A DNA stretch of 64,000 nucleotides from Telopea speciosissima (lineage: Eukaryota; Streptophyta; Magnoliopsida; Proteales; Proteaceae). Each line of letters opens with the position of its first letter. Positions within the stretch are counted from its first letter, which is position 1. The stretch covers positions 8,812,862-8,876,861 of the forward strand of contig NC_057918.1 in the NCBI RefSeq assembly GCF_018873765.1, given 5' to 3'. Under the pieces are notes generated by a model. The model was given only the letters and a program-made list of their open reading frames with translations, had not been told where the DNA came from and ran no database searches. The translations under genes and the position numbers were made by a program. Below are positions 1 to 12,458 of this stretch, one piece after another.

Positions 1-200
1 TTTTGTTTGATTTTCGGTTTAGCTTCAGTTTCACCCGGAATTTTTTTTAATGAGTTTCTAGTCGGTGTTGGGTTACATCAATTGGGTTTCGGTCTGTTTG
101 GTTTTCATTTGTTTTTAAGAATGCAATATTTTAATACAAAACTGATCTAATAATGATCGGTTCAATTCGGGCAAATTTCATCTATTCGGGCTAAGTTTTG
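1..200. repeat. Dispersed GGTTT-rich low-complexity repeat
   Basis: Degenerate runs of the type TTCGGTTT and TTGGGTTTCGG, without a reading frame. Similar text recurs at about 12950-13060, 54000-54350 and 57865-58030, so this is a dispersed plant repeat and not a gene edge. Its family is not known to me. Confidence 0.4.
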
Positions 201-544
201 ACACCGCTAACTCCAATAAAGAAGCCCACAGTTAATAGATCGAATAAAATTGCAAGGGTTTTCAAGAAACAAAAAGAAAGATACCAAGGAAAATGAAACT
301 GTTTGTGATGTTCTTGAACTCAGTGGATAGGTTTAGAATTTTAGATACCGGTACATATACATGCCCATATATATTCATCGATATAAATGAATATATAATT
401 AAATTAAAATTTGAAATTCGGGCCTTACGTTTGAATGTCTTATAGAGAAACTTAGTCCAAAAAGTAAATCTCCCAATCAGTACAGCGTCAAAGTCTTTTA
501 ATTCTCACCCTCTCTCGGTGATAAAGATATTCGTTTGATTGCAC

Positions 545-755
545 ACGGTTCTAAGTATTGATATTGTATTATCCGATATTGATTTTATGTCTTATCGATT
601 CTGATATCGTATCAATAACATGGTACAAAGGAGGGATGGAGTAATATGATCAAAAGAACTTATTTTTAAAAAGAAGAATAAGAGCAAATTTGTCCGATAT
701 GACCAATTTTTACTGAACCCATTCCAATACCGTGCAGTAAAAGTAAAACCATGAG
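545..755. repeat. Dispersed repeat with ATATCGTATCAAT / ATACCGTGCA motifs
   Basis: The right part (CCAATACCGTGCAGTAAAA, then AAAACCATG) matches the right part of a second copy at about 32045-32275 (CGATACCGTGCACTAAAA, then ACCATG). Both copies also carry several ATATCGTATCAAT-like words. A shorter relative may lie near 39610-39670. No coding capacity is seen. It is probably a non-autonomous element, class unknown. Confidence 0.5.
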
Positions 756-1887
756 AGTACAGAATCTTCACACGGGAGTACACACGCACTTATTAGAGAG
801 AGATGATGTATGGGAATGCTTTGTAATGGGACCTACCTACCTAAGCGATCCCCGGCGTCCTTCCATTCTTAACTTGTGTGGGTTATCAGTGTTATATGTG
901 GTGGGGCCATGGACATGGGTATTTGTGGTTTTCCCCCGTCAATTATTTAAAAGCACGGAATCTCACGCACGTTCACTCACTCACTCACTCACTCACGTAG
1001 GTGGTAAGCGATAAGGTTATAAGAAACGTATTCCCTTCCTATCATTTATTTTCTTTTCTGTTTTTTTTTTTTGTTTTCTCAGAGGCAATGCAATAGCGAA
1101 TAGGCAGAGGTAGAGCAGAGAACGGAAGAGTAGTAGTAGTACAGTACAGGGGGCCTAGTGCCCAAATGCCGAATGAATACGCAAAGTACAACCAACAGAA
1201 GATAAAGAGGGGAGAAGACACACCATCCTCTTCCTGCCTACCGACCTACCTACCTACCTCTAGCTACCAATAACCACATCTCACTCAGTACTCTCTCTGT
1301 CTCTCTTTCTCACAGTAATAGTAGTAGTAATAGTAAGTAAGTAAGTAGTCCAGCATCTGCGCTCGTGGGATCAAGCCACGAGGCTAACATAGAAGCCAGC
1401 ATCCAAGGAACGGTGCTACCCATTGGTTGTTAAATAATCAACTATTATATTTCTCCCATTATTAAAGTCTCAAAGTTAATTTGGTGGATCGAGAGTGAGT
1501 CCTATTAATAGTGTAAGCAGTGTGTGTGTGTGTGTGTGTGTATCACTGTATTGTGTTGTGTAATAAAGACAGCTTCCTTCCTTATTAGGAAGGTTTTTTG
1601 CCAAATTGTATTATTAGTGTGCGTGTTTGCGTTATCAGCAAGGGACGGCCTGTGTCATTCTGCCCTGTGGACCTCCCCACTTGCTCCGCTCTGTCCCTCC
1701 TCCTTTCTTTGGTTCCTTCCTTCTCTTAACTCTACTTTTGGCCTCTTCCCTCCTCCTCCTCTCTTGTGTGTCGTTGACGACTGCCTTCTTCTCTGCAACC
1801 AAGATTCTGTTTTCCTTCTTCTCCTTCTGTCTTGTTTTGTTTCTCTAATCTCTATCGATTGGTGTTGGTGTTGGTGGATCCATCGAG
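756..1887. other. Upstream region and probable 5' leader of the PADRE gene
   Basis: No convincing coding sequence. It holds simple repeats: a CACT tract at 974-996, CTAC repeats near 1237-1260, AGT repeats near 1126-1140 and a TG tract at 1521-1541. From about 1630 to 1860 it is rich in CT, as plant leaders often are. The transcription start and any leader intron cannot be set from sequence alone. Confidence 0.5.
942..952 (+). promoter_or_regulatory. TATA-like box, candidate for the PADRE gene
   Basis: TTATTTAAAAG followed about 25-30 bases later by a CACTCAC-type start region. The distance to the start codon (about 0.93 kb) is long, so either the leader is long, possibly with an intron, or this box is not the one used. 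Confidence 0.3.
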
Positions 1888-3189
1888 ATGGGGAATTGCC
1901 AGGCGGTAGATACGGCGACCTTGGTTATACAGCATCCAAGTGGGAAAGTGGAGAGGTTTTATTGGCCGTTGAGCGCCAGCGAAGTCATGAGAACCAACCC
2001 AGGTCACTATGTTGCTCTCGTCCTCACCCTCTGCCTCCCTCCCGACTCCACCACCTCCCACCCTAACCACAACAACACCACCAACAAGGACCACAAGGAC
2101 AAGAAGGAGCAGCTTCAACATCATCATCATCATCAGCAGCAGCAGCAGCCCCAAACCACCTCCACCACCAACAACGAAGTTCGCATAACCCGCGTTAAAG
2201 TACTCCGCCCTACCGACACTCTCGTTCTCGGCCAAGCTTACCGCCTCGTCACTTCCGAAGGTTTCTTCTTCTTTCTCACCATCCTCCTCCTCTTCTCTCT
2301 CACGCTTCATACATAAATCACATTTTATTACTTGTTTGTTGCTTCACAATCCCCATCCAATTATCGAGGAGTCTCCAATTCCAAACTTCCAATACTACTG
2401 TATGTTCCTGTTCATTTATTCATTCACCCTCCTTTTCTCCTTTTCTGCTTATTACAGAGGTTATGAAAGGTTTGTGGGCCAGGAAGTATGCAAAGAAGAA
2501 GAAGGACAACGCCACCACCACCACCACCACCGAATCAACTGATAAGCCGCCCAGGCTGAAACCAGAACAACAGCAGATTTCCTCGGCATCTGAGACTCAA
2601 TCAATAAACTCCCACTTGGACAATCCCAATCAGGTTCAGGTGAGGTCTCTTCTTCTGTCTTCATTTTTCTGTTATTATTATTGTAGTTTCTAACTCTCCC
2701 GACCAGTAATTCCTACTACACCGCATACCTCTGCCTCCACCCATCAACGCTCATAATCCAAGGTATTTCCCCAACACTAATGGGGAAACCAACTGTTATT
2801 ATAATTTTTTTTTTTAAAAAGAGGAAAACAACTTGATTAATTCCACTCAATTTCTCCGGCACTATGGGTTTTGTGGCTTGATCATCACAACCACAAATTA
2901 GACTTAAACACCCAGGGCATCAGTTCAGACTCGATCGCTGATGATTTTTCCCAACTTGGGCGATAAGCTAAAAGGGTAGGAAGAAAAGACATTACAGGTG
3001 ACCGTAAAGCTATCTATCTGTTACCATTATGAATTTTCATTTATGAATCATTGTCTTAAATTTCAGGTGGCAAAACAAGAGAGACACCGACCAAGGACCC
3101 CCTCAGCACCTTCAGCTTCAACAAGATCAAGACCATGGCGCCCCTCATTACAGAGCATCTCCGAGATGCCACAAGGTGAACGCAGATGA
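1888..3189 (+). CDS. DUF4228/PADRE domain protein (225 aa, 3 exons)
   Basis: Exons 1888-2260, 2458-2639 and 3067-3189 join with consistent phases (1, then 0) and GT-AG borders. The N-terminus (MGNCQAVDTATLVIQHPSGK, then VERFYWPLSASEVM) is the classic start of the DUF4228 family, also called PADRE, whose genes respond to pathogen and abiotic stress in plants; the biochemical role is unknown. The second conserved block, VRITRVKVLRPTDTLVLGQA, lies at about residues 98-117, then VTSEEVMKGLWARKYAKKKK. MGNC at the start suits N-myristoylation at Gly2 with palmitoylation at Cys4, so membrane association is likely (inferred). Between the two blocks is a low-complexity insert with five His and five Gln in a row (about residues 78-87); a Thr run follows in exon 2. 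The C-terminal exon is Arg/Ser/Pro-rich and probably disordered. It converges on the PRIN2-like gene. Confidence 0.87.
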
Positions 3190-3583
3190 TGGCACTTCAA
3201 AATATATTCTCCCTCCATCTCAAACGACTACGGCCAGCAACCAGAGCAATGGACTGCCCTCAACCCAAACCTTGGAAATAAGTACAGTACATCTGTGTAG
3301 GTGGGTAATGGGTAAGCAAGCCAAGTGATCCGAAACTCCCACATCTAAACTGACACAATGAGTATTACACAAACCCTTTGTATAAAGATGAGGAGCCTTG
3401 CCTTGCCATCCAAAGTTGTAATCACTACTTTTCCAGAATGAATTCTAGATTTGCCTTTAGATTAAAGGTCAGCATCATGAACATCTAAGTTCTCTCTGTG
3501 CGTTTTCAATGCATGAGAAAGCCCAGTAACCCAATACGCCGGCTTGAGATAACTGAGGTAAAACTGAATACAAACATAAAATA
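3190..3583. other. Shared 3' space between convergent genes
   Basis: About 390 bases separate the stop codons of the PADRE gene (plus) and the PRIN2-like gene (minus). It should hold both 3' UTRs and polyadenylation sites. No further coding sequence seen. Confidence 0.6.
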
Positions 3584-6500
3584 TCATTTGGGAAGTTGGG
3601 AATTCCAGACTTCCCAGTCATTGTCCACATAGTTTTGAGCCCATAAAAGTGCAGCCCGTGCAGCCACAGGTGCTCCTGGCAGCTTCTTCTCCTTGAGAGC
3701 AACTAGCATGTCTGTGAAAGGTTCCACCAACAACGTTCCAGGGCCTCCATACTCCTTGTGCAGGAAATCACTGAATATCTGCTCCACAGAGATACCCATT
3801 TAGTCAGCATTTCTACAAAATTTATATTAAAGCTCCAAAACTTTCTCCTTTTTGATGAATGCTAAAGCACCAAACCAAAAGCGTTCTTTTTCCCACTACT
3901 AAATATTCGACACAGAGGGAAACTAGGCCCAGAATGCACCTCGGAATGTTATGGCAACTTCATGGAAGATGTCTGAAACTGTGCCATTTCTGTTGAGTCA
4001 ATACTTCAACTATTTCCAAGTCAGAACGATTAAGGGTACTATAGTATATAGTAAAAAGCGGGGATAGAAATGTTTTATTATTTCAAACGAAGAAATCACC
4101 ACTGTAGACTAGTGGAAATTAGATGTGGTTGCCATGAGTTGCTTAATCAGCCATTGACCAAAGCAAGCTGAAGCTGCAACATCAGCTAGTTAAGAATTTC
4201 AGTCTTCCAGAAAATAATGCTCTTCAGGAAATAGTCAACATAACACTCATTTTGAGGATCTGAATTTTTTTTTGCGTGAATGTGAAGTCAGGCCTATTAG
4301 GTAAGGATAATAAAAGAAAAGAGATAATAAGACAGATGTCTCTTAACCTTCTTGATTATTCCCTAGCCAAGTGGGTAGAGACCCACATCAGCCATACCCA
4401 ACTAGTTAATTGTGTTGTGAATACATTTGTCAATAAAATCTTTTGGCCATACATGTGTGTCGAAAGCTAATATCAACACTTATTTTTCTTAGCAATGAAG
4501 CCAACTTCAAATGTATTCCAAGAATTTAGGATATAAGAATGCAGGCCTAGTTATTGAAGCACATCTCCATGAGAGTCATGGCCATAATCATAAGCACATT
4601 CAACCTATTTGTCCATAAAGAACCAATGAATGTCTCAGCAAAGGGTCAGCCCATGCCAGTTGCTCCACTAGCTTCTAAGACCAAATAACTTCTTTTGCTG
4701 CTCGCAGTATGGGCAGACACTGGCTTTTTATTAAAAGGTCAACCTTCTCCAATATCATTAAATATATGAAAGGTTCTCTGAACTGCTAACATATGTGGAA
4801 TTCTTGATACTTAGCCTATCAGACTATGTCTAAACATCTGGAAAAATGAGTTATCTACCTGCCTTTAATTAGGTTAACAGTAGTTGATATAGTTCCATTA
4901 TTTGGATTCACTAATTTCTTAGATTTGATTGAAGAGTTAGAGAGCTGTACTTCAAGAGCTCTGGTGGCCAAGTTGATGCTCTTTTGACATTTTACTGATT
5001 CTTTCTAGGAATGAAAAATAGTTTAGTATTCCAAGATAACAAGTATATAAGGTCAGATCGTTTTCCTCACTTAGAGCTAAGACTGACAAGTAAATTAAAA
5101 CAAGAGACAAGTTCACATGCAACTGGTTCATATAATTCTAAACATAGAAAATGACACAAACATGTTGATGGCTGCCGTGAATATCTTATGTGGTAGCCTA
5201 TAACATCAACAGCTACCGTCAGTGCATTTCAAAGATGATCTTATGGTCAACTTTGGGGAAGTGTTGGAAGAACAAGAAGAAGCAGGTATAGTAGCAGACC
5301 CCTTCTTTGTCCCCACACCTCTTGCCATGAAACAAGTCATTCTCCTAACAAAATTAAGGGAGGAGACCATCTCTCGAAAAATAGAAGCATGACTCAGATG
5401 ATCTCTTCATTCCAACCAGAAAAGTGAATGTGAACTCTAATATATTTTCCAACTTAACCACCTATTCTGCTGCTTAACTTTGCATGGCAGAATAGTTGTA
5501 CAATAAACAGTGAAGAAAAAAACCTCAAAAGCACTCCACATTACGAGTAAGAATAAAATTGATTTCCTGGCAAGGAGGTTTGCCCAGGGAATGAAAACCA
5601 AACAAGGTGATGAATAATAGAAGTGGCTTTGGAAGAACACAGGTTGCAGCGGATGCTGATGATGGAGTAGGTCAAGAAATTAAGAAATGATCACTATGAA
5701 GAGGAAAGAAGGAACAAAGAAGATGACATAGATATGATAAACTGCCAAAATACTCGGCATTATACACTAGGTTCCCATTCAATTGCTAATAGGCAATACT
5801 ATTGAATTTCTCGAGTATGGAACTTCATAAAGCTAGCCGCATGTTAAAGATATTCTCAGTGACATGCTTATTGTCATGTGCATATCGACATAAATTCGCT
5901 GTTTCCTTTACTTACGTAAGCACCGGTGATAGCAGGACGGAATAGGAATAGGTTTACTGGAATTCCACCCCTTCCACTAAATCCTTTGGTCAGTAGGATA
6001 AGGCTCTTCGAACCCCAATGAGACATCCAAACTGCTAAAAGTATCCGACACTTCCAATGGAAATGAGAAATCCACTAAGAGTTAGCGCACCAATTTGGAT
6101 CCTCTACTGCCGAGACACAGCGAGGTGGGGAATGACCGCTCCCTCTTTTTCTTTCAACAAAACAATCAGAGAAAAAGAGACCTTCAAAATTGATTAGTCT
6201 CACCATCTTTGATTCCAGGTTGATGATTCATACCAAAACCACCAACTCAGCAAGGTGAAGTTTTCAGTATTAAACTCAACGAGTCACAAAACAAACTTAA
6301 TTCTCGACCAATTTTGAAAATGAAATATTAAATAGCCATTTATGAGATGAACTGTCATGGACCAACTGTATGTCCCAGTGACATGCAATCAAAAGTGACC
6401 TTTGATGGGCATGGTGGTCCATCATTGACCTAGTTAGGCCTGTTAGGCCATGTTGATGAAGTTCAATGTCATAATTCTGCCTTTGTAGGCTGAGAAATAG

Positions 6501-9500
6501 ATTGGGCCACATTAAAGTTTGCCATGGACCAGGAATCAGGGACATATTCTGTATTTACTTTTAAATGTATACAGTGTTTATAGAATTAGCAGCAGTACTA
6601 TAAAATAAAAGTTCAAACGATACAATATGCAGCTTCAAAAAGAGCAGTTGGAGTTCACTAGCAATGTGATATTTCCTACTGGCATAGCTAAAGGTTTAAA
6701 ATCCAACTTGGGATGAGGTAGAAACCCCAACCCTCCCTTGTGTCTTATCTCATGTCTTGGACAGGTCTCAGGATGCCTAGATGGACTATTTGCACCTTCC
6801 AAAGAGTGCTCAACAGAATAAACTCTTATAGAACAAAACCAAAGCTCCTAATTTAAAAACAAACTCTAGTAACATTTTTCATCAATTTACATGGATAGGA
6901 TCATCATAGTTAACATCTGGGACTACATGCGTGGAAATGAGGTGGGGCCGTGATTGTGCCTTATAAATGCCTGCATTAAGTCGGCTTTGCTAAAGAAGGT
7001 TCTGTATTTCTGAGAATTGAATCTGTTTGGTTCTGAACTGTGATTTAAAGATCTGTAAAACTGCTTGAGTAGCTCATTCCATGGTTTATTACTGGAGATA
7101 GAATCTTGCTTATACTTTTCCTTATAATTAAGTCCAGATTCATATAATTTAGTAGTTGATAAGAAGCATGTAACAATGATTTTTCCAAAGATATCATTTT
7201 CTAGAGGATATTCCTCACCAGTAAAAAATCCAATTTGGTAAAGCACACAAAAAGATTCATTTGAGGGACAGCTTAGTTTAGTCAGTGTCTAGTGTCTTTT
7301 CATGGCTGGTGAATGATCTTGGGTCCATTTCAACTTATTTAGCATGAGGATTATTTTAAAGTTTTGCTCTCTTGTTTTGTCCAGGCCGCTAGTGGTTGGG
7401 AGTTCATGGTCATCAAATTTAAAACTTTTAACCACACTTTCTACTTGACAAAATCTGGCTAAATCCCTTCTGCATGCAATGAGAAACTGTAGCAGTATAC
7501 TGAATTTCCTTGCAAGATACAAATGCAACCGACATTCAGTAGCATCAAGGATGCAAAGCCACTACTAGGGAACTCTAGGGCTAAGCACTTAGAAATTCAA
7601 ATGATATACTGGTGAAGCTTTTCTACTGAGGGAATTCCAGTCCCATGCCCTATAGTTATAGCTATATAACTATCCATTGAATTCGCTTCATGGATTATTG
7701 TAAGTATAGTGATGGAAAGGTTAGAGATGAGGGAGAACTCGAGTAGAAAATCAAATTGAAAACAAAGGTATACAAAATTAAGCGGGTCTGTTATTCAATT
7801 GTCGGTCTTTCTCAAGAAGGTTGTACACAGAACTGGAAACATAGCCAGAGTTCAGACAAGTCAAAATTATTCGCTCCCCAAATGGTTGAAATATGATTTT
7901 CTTGTCTCAACTGAGCTAATCAATGCACCAGGCATTTGACACCAATTTCTATATCAACTCATTCAGCTTGGGAATTATTTTAAAGTTCTGCTCTCTTGTT
8001 TGCTCCAGGCCACCAGCGGTTGGGAATTCACGGTCATCAAGTTTACAACTTTCAAATACACTTTTCTACTTGACAAACCCAGCTATCCCTACATTATGCA
8101 ATGTAACAAAAGTAATCAAAATTCAGCATGCTGTGGGATACAAAGCCACTGCTAGGAAGCTCCAGAGCTAAGCACTTGGACATTCAAAAGTTCTACTGGT
8201 GAAGCTTTTCTACTAAGGGAGGTTTGAGGTGAAGGAGAACTTGAATTGAAAATCGAATAAAAAAAAAAATCTATAGAACAACTTTAATACATTAAGGAGA
8301 TCAGTTCTTTGTTTGGGTTTCATGCGAAAGCAACGATCCCACATCAGATGTGAAGGTTATAAAGACTTGGGCACCCTCTCCTTAATGGCAAGTTTTTAAG
8401 GGTAAGTCATACCCAAGACCCAATAAGTGGAGTAGGAGATTATAAGTTGACCTCCTTGCTTCTCTCATGGTACAATCCTCTTCCTGTTGAGCTCCACTTT
8501 CTCCTTGGTCCACAGAGACAAAATGTAGGACTGGTGCCAATAGTTCATCATGGAAGAAAGGACTCACTGAGCTGGGATCACTAACTAATACTAAAATAAT
8601 AGAAAAGTGGGATTCCACATGGAAAGAACGTTGAGTCCCAACACTCTTCAATCTTTTGCCTTTTTCAAGTAGGTTGAATGCATAATTGGATACATAACCA
8701 TAGTTCAGGAAAGACAAATTTAGAGGCACCGCAAATTATTGAATTAGAACTCTCTGTCTCAGCCTAGTTTATCAATGCAGCTAAGCATTTAACAACAATT
8801 TCTAGACATGCTCGCAATAGAGACAAACCCTAAGTTTGGGATAGTGGTCAGTGAGTAGAGTGGAGTTATGAGACATGTTTGCAACAATAATTTTCATGAA
8901 ATGGGAAAGGCGTAGATAACAAATAGCAATACTCGTCAAAATTTTGAGTCAAATCGAGTTACGGTAAAAAATCATTACCTCAGCACAGACCGTTACAACC
9001 GCATCGAGTTCATCTCCAAACGTCTCCTTGTCCTTGGAGAGCTTCTTCCGAAGCTCGCCCCTGAACTTCTGGGTTTCCTGTCGGAATCCATAAATGCATA
9101 AAAAACTTGATGTAAGCAACTCAACATGTTGAAGGACGCAACTTCAATGAAAAGGGTAAGACTCAAAATTGGGTCTCTAGAAAATCCAAAACTCTCAGAA
9201 CTACAGTTACAAGACGAAATGGGTGATGATTGAAATTAGAGAACAGAACGAAAGTAACTCACAGCCTCAGCGAATTCCGGAATTGGGTCGGGATAAACGT
9301 ATTTCTGCTGTGCTGCCACCCTCGGAGGCCCTATGGAGAACCTTAAGGATATGGGTTTTACCGAGACTGTGGGGAACGACAAAACAGAAGGGGTTGGGGA
9401 GTGAAGGCGCTGAATAAAAGAAAGGGAACATGCATTCAGAGTAACAACCTCAGATGTTACGCTTCTGAAGGTGGAGGAACGAGAAAGGGAGATGGGAATG

Positions 9501-9532
9501 GAAATGTACGAATTGCAGAAGGAGAGAACCAT
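3584..9532 (-). CDS. PRIN2-like plastid protein (187 aa, 3 exons)
   Basis: Read on the minus strand the exons are 9532-9263, 9077-8979 and 3778-3584, all with phase 0 borders and GT-AG sites. The first exon gives a Ser/Arg-rich, acid-poor N-terminus typical of a chloroplast transit peptide, then KYVYPDPIPEFAEA. Exon 2 starts ETQKFRGELRKKLSKDKETF and exon 3 starts IFSDFLHKEYGGPGTLLVEP, ending in WAQNYVDNDWEVW. This is the whole conserved domain of the PLASTID REDOX INSENSITIVE 2 (PRIN2) family. PRIN2 works in the plastid nucleoid with the plastid-encoded RNA polymerase in light- and redox-dependent transcription (established knowledge). A second gene of the family lies at 61099-64000 with identical intron positions. 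This copy has AAQQ where the other has a cysteine just before the domain, so its redox behaviour may differ. Intron 2 is 5.2 kb. I am sure of the family, less sure of orthology to PRIN2 itself. Confidence 0.85.
7350..8805. repeat. Tandem duplication of about 0.6 kb inside PRIN2-like intron 2
   Basis: Unit 1 (about 7350-7950) and unit 2 (about 7965-8805) share long diverged blocks. Examples are TTCATGGTCATCAAATTTAA versus TTCACGGTCATCAAGTTTAC, the exact GGTGAAGCTTTTCTACT in both, and a block near 7811-7950 matched at 8655-8805. Unit 2 is split by the solo LTR at 8310-8643. No open frame is conserved. Confidence 0.75.
8310..8643. mobile_element. Solo LTR-like insertion in PRIN2-like intron 2
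   Basis: The 334 bp segment begins TGTTTGGG and ends CCCAACA, with TG...CA termini. It is flanked by TTCTT on the left and CTCTT on the right, a nearly intact 5 bp target-site duplication. It sits exactly where the second unit of the local tandem duplication is interrupted. Its middle (CACCCTCTCCTTAATGGC) resembles the right part of the element at 16960-17270 (CACCCTCTCCTTAACAG), so the two are related. Superfamily not determined. Confidence 0.6.
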
Positions 9533-12405
9533 GGTCGGTGTAAAAGACGAGAGTTGCAGAGATGAGAGTCGTTAGCTATGTTGTGGGTCAAAAACGCGCG
9601 CCTCACTGCCACTCTGCGGCGGTCCGAAATATAATTCGGGCCTAGGCCAGACCAAGGTGATTGGGCTTGGGTTTGGGCCAGGCCCATCTCAAGTAAAACT
9701 TATCCCTCTCATTCCATCTCATTGAGCCAAGATTTCTTTTTGTTTTTTTGTGGTTGAAATTGAGCCAAGATTTCTGAGGAGAGATTTTTGCATTCTTTGC
9801 GAAATAATTCAACACTGCTACTTCCAATAATTCTGTTGCATTATTCTTGAAGAACCAGCCAGCATTTGAATGGGCTTGGAGAGACGGAGGCCCTTACAAC
9901 TCTCTGCATTGCCCTTGGCCCAGCTTGGGGCCTTGGGCCATCGGGGACAAGCTCAGCCCATGAAACACACTCTAATTAGCATGGCCTCAAGTAGCATTTT
10001 GGTCCAAGTTTTACCCAAACCCTTGGGCCAGAAGTCACCGCTGCCAATGATGGATGCAACTCAAGCCTGGACCTATATCCAGCTAATACGTACAAGCCCA
10101 AGTGAGCTTCATAGATATGAACATTAAAAGGGCAAAATCCGAAACTTAAGGAACTGAAATCTGAACAGGGTTTTAAGACATTGGAGACGGAGGCGGTCAG
10201 TGTTGATTCCAATCTGATTTGGATTGGAATCGATTTGAATCGTTCTGAAAAAGCCTTAGAATTGGCAGATCTAAGGAATATTCCAACGATTCTGGTATTC
10301 TTATCCAGGAATCGGCCATCTCGAATCGTCAAGGGATTGGTGACCGCTGATTCCATTATTGAAACCCTGTATTTGAAGCTAAAAGACCCTACACGATTAG
10401 ACATCATCTTACCAACCATACCTAAAGGCCCAGCTCGATGTGTCCTTACGAGCTTGTGCAGAGATTGTGCTGATTGTACAAATATTAGGTGTGGTTAAGG
10501 TTTGAGTGTCATGGGCCAAGTTCAGCCCAATCAATGACAGTACGCTTAATTTGAACTGGGCAAACCAAGGTTGTGGATTAGGCCAGCCCAAACTCAGGCT
10601 TTGGGCACTTGGCCCAGCTCGATGTGCAGCATGCAAGATCCATAGGTTTGAAAGTAAAAACCAACCAGGCAGCGAGCTCAAAAGGGTTCTGCTCCAGTTT
10701 TCTGTACTAACACTACCATTATTTGTTGTTGCCATGCATTAATTAGGGCTGGCACCAAGTATAACTTTGAAAAGAATTAAATGAGCCCAAATTTTCTCAA
10801 CGGGAAGACCCTAGGTCCCTTGTTCATATGTCAAGTTCTGTATCGTATGAAAATGGTAAAAATGGAGCATTGAAAATCCAAGACTATGGGAGAGTGCACA
10901 ACAATGATTAAAATACCATATATATATATACAAGAACATACATGAGGATACATGGCAATACACAAGGTAATATATGATTAATTTGAGCTTGAAATTTGAC
11001 AAGTTGCCTAATCATTCTGTCACATGGTGATATTTTGCAAACCATTAAAGGGGGAAGCTTATCTTAGTACCAAGCCATCAAGTGACATTTTTTTGTGTAA
11101 CAATAATTATGGTAATTATACATGTAACAAACGGAGGGTGATGTTTCAAAATATCACAAGATAAAGCTAAGCCTTCCTTTTCTTCAGTTATTTTAATCTA
11201 AATCGTCTATTCTCATATTGACAAAAGGGGGTATTTGTTGAATTAGACTCTGAAATTTGACAAGTAATTAATCTAGACCATGCCCCCTCTATCCAATGGT
11301 TGGAATTGACATATCATCTTTCCACAAGATAGTAAAACTGTATAGATCGATGCCTTGAGATATTTGGCAAAACAACAAACTTTGTAATAACAATAATTGG
11401 ATTGAGTTTTCCTTAACCCATGGTAATTGGCATTGTGTCGGATGGGTGGGAGTAGGTTTCGCATGGATGTTTTGAAAGAAAAAAAAAAAAAATACTAAAA
11501 CCCTATAAGGGTTAGTGAACCCTGGGAAGGTTCGAGTGGAGTAAAATGTTGTCCATAATAATTTGTATAATTATTATTAGTATTATCACATAATGACACA
11601 AAGTTAACTCCTTCCCTCTCAATACGTCACTCATTTGTCACCCCTTCACTCCACCCCCACCCCCTTCCAACCCCCAAAACACCTTTCTTTTTGGATGCAA
11701 CAATCAGTCGAAATCTGAAAATATATGAAATACAGTGAGAAGAGGTGGATGGGACCCCGCTAATCATGTCACTAACCAAGCCTACTACCTTCACAAATGG
11801 TCTCCTCCTTCATTTCTGTTTTTTTCCTTTTTTCATCTTCTGCTAATAATTAAGCAAATTAAACATGTACTAAAAACTTTTGTGCTTCATTAGGAAAAAG
11901 CTTGAAAGTGGAGAGATGAGGAACGTGAAAATCTATCCATACTTTTACAAATATTGCCGTGTAAAAGTTGGGCTTCTGAGCTACTTTTAACTACTACCTT
12001 TAGTCCTTTCTCTTATCCTCCCTTTAAGGAGTAACTAATTAAGGCTTCAAAACTTTCGGCTTTAATTAATATAGAGTAGTGATCACTCTTTCTGGGTCCT
12101 ACCTGTTTTCTTATTTTCCAAACAGAACTTAGTTATGTTAATGGATCAGCTTAGTAAGGTTCCTCCCCTCCCTCCCTCCCTCCCTCCCTCCCGAACCACC
12201 CTTTTTGAAATCCATCAATTACTTTTTAATCCTCTTTTGCTCTCTCCTTGATTGATTGCATAGGTTTCATAGGTCTCCTTTAACCCCCACGAATGTCTGG
12301 CTAAAAGTTTAAGCATTTGGGCTTTTTGGCATTGTAATTAATTATGAAAGGGAAAGAAGACAAAATAAGAAAGAATTATATGATAGATTTGATTGAGTTT
12401 ATTGA

Positions 12406-12408
<3 letters not shown>
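9533..12408. other. Intergenic, no gene seen
   Basis: The first part holds the PRIN2-like promoter; no clear TATA box was seen. From about 9640 to 10640 there are many GGCCCA/TGGGCC words and a short repeated phrase GGCCCAGCTCGATGTG near 10430 and 10615, typical of degraded repeats. Open frames here lack family resemblance. The polypyrimidine tract (CCCT)n lies at 12163-12192. Confidence 0.5.

Positions 12409-12456
<48 letters not shown>
12409..12456. repeat. (GA)24 microsatellite
   Basis: An uninterrupted GA dinucleotide run of 48 bases, the longest perfect one in the window. Such tracts are usually length-polymorphic. Confidence 0.95.

Positions 12457-12458
<2 letters not shown>

Noticed and set aside
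1524-2066. 180 codon open frame overlapping the PADRE gene start
   Set aside because: Out of frame with the clear PADRE coding sequence; its text comes from CT-rich leader and codon shadow.
1852-2310. 152 codon minus-strand frame with poly-Leu/Met runs
   Set aside because: Antisense shadow of the His/Gln and Thr/Asn codon repeats in PADRE exon 1.
10181-10498. 105 codon plus-strand frame
   Set aside because: No family resemblance; lies in GATTCC/GGAATC-rich repeat text similar to that near 41180-41260.
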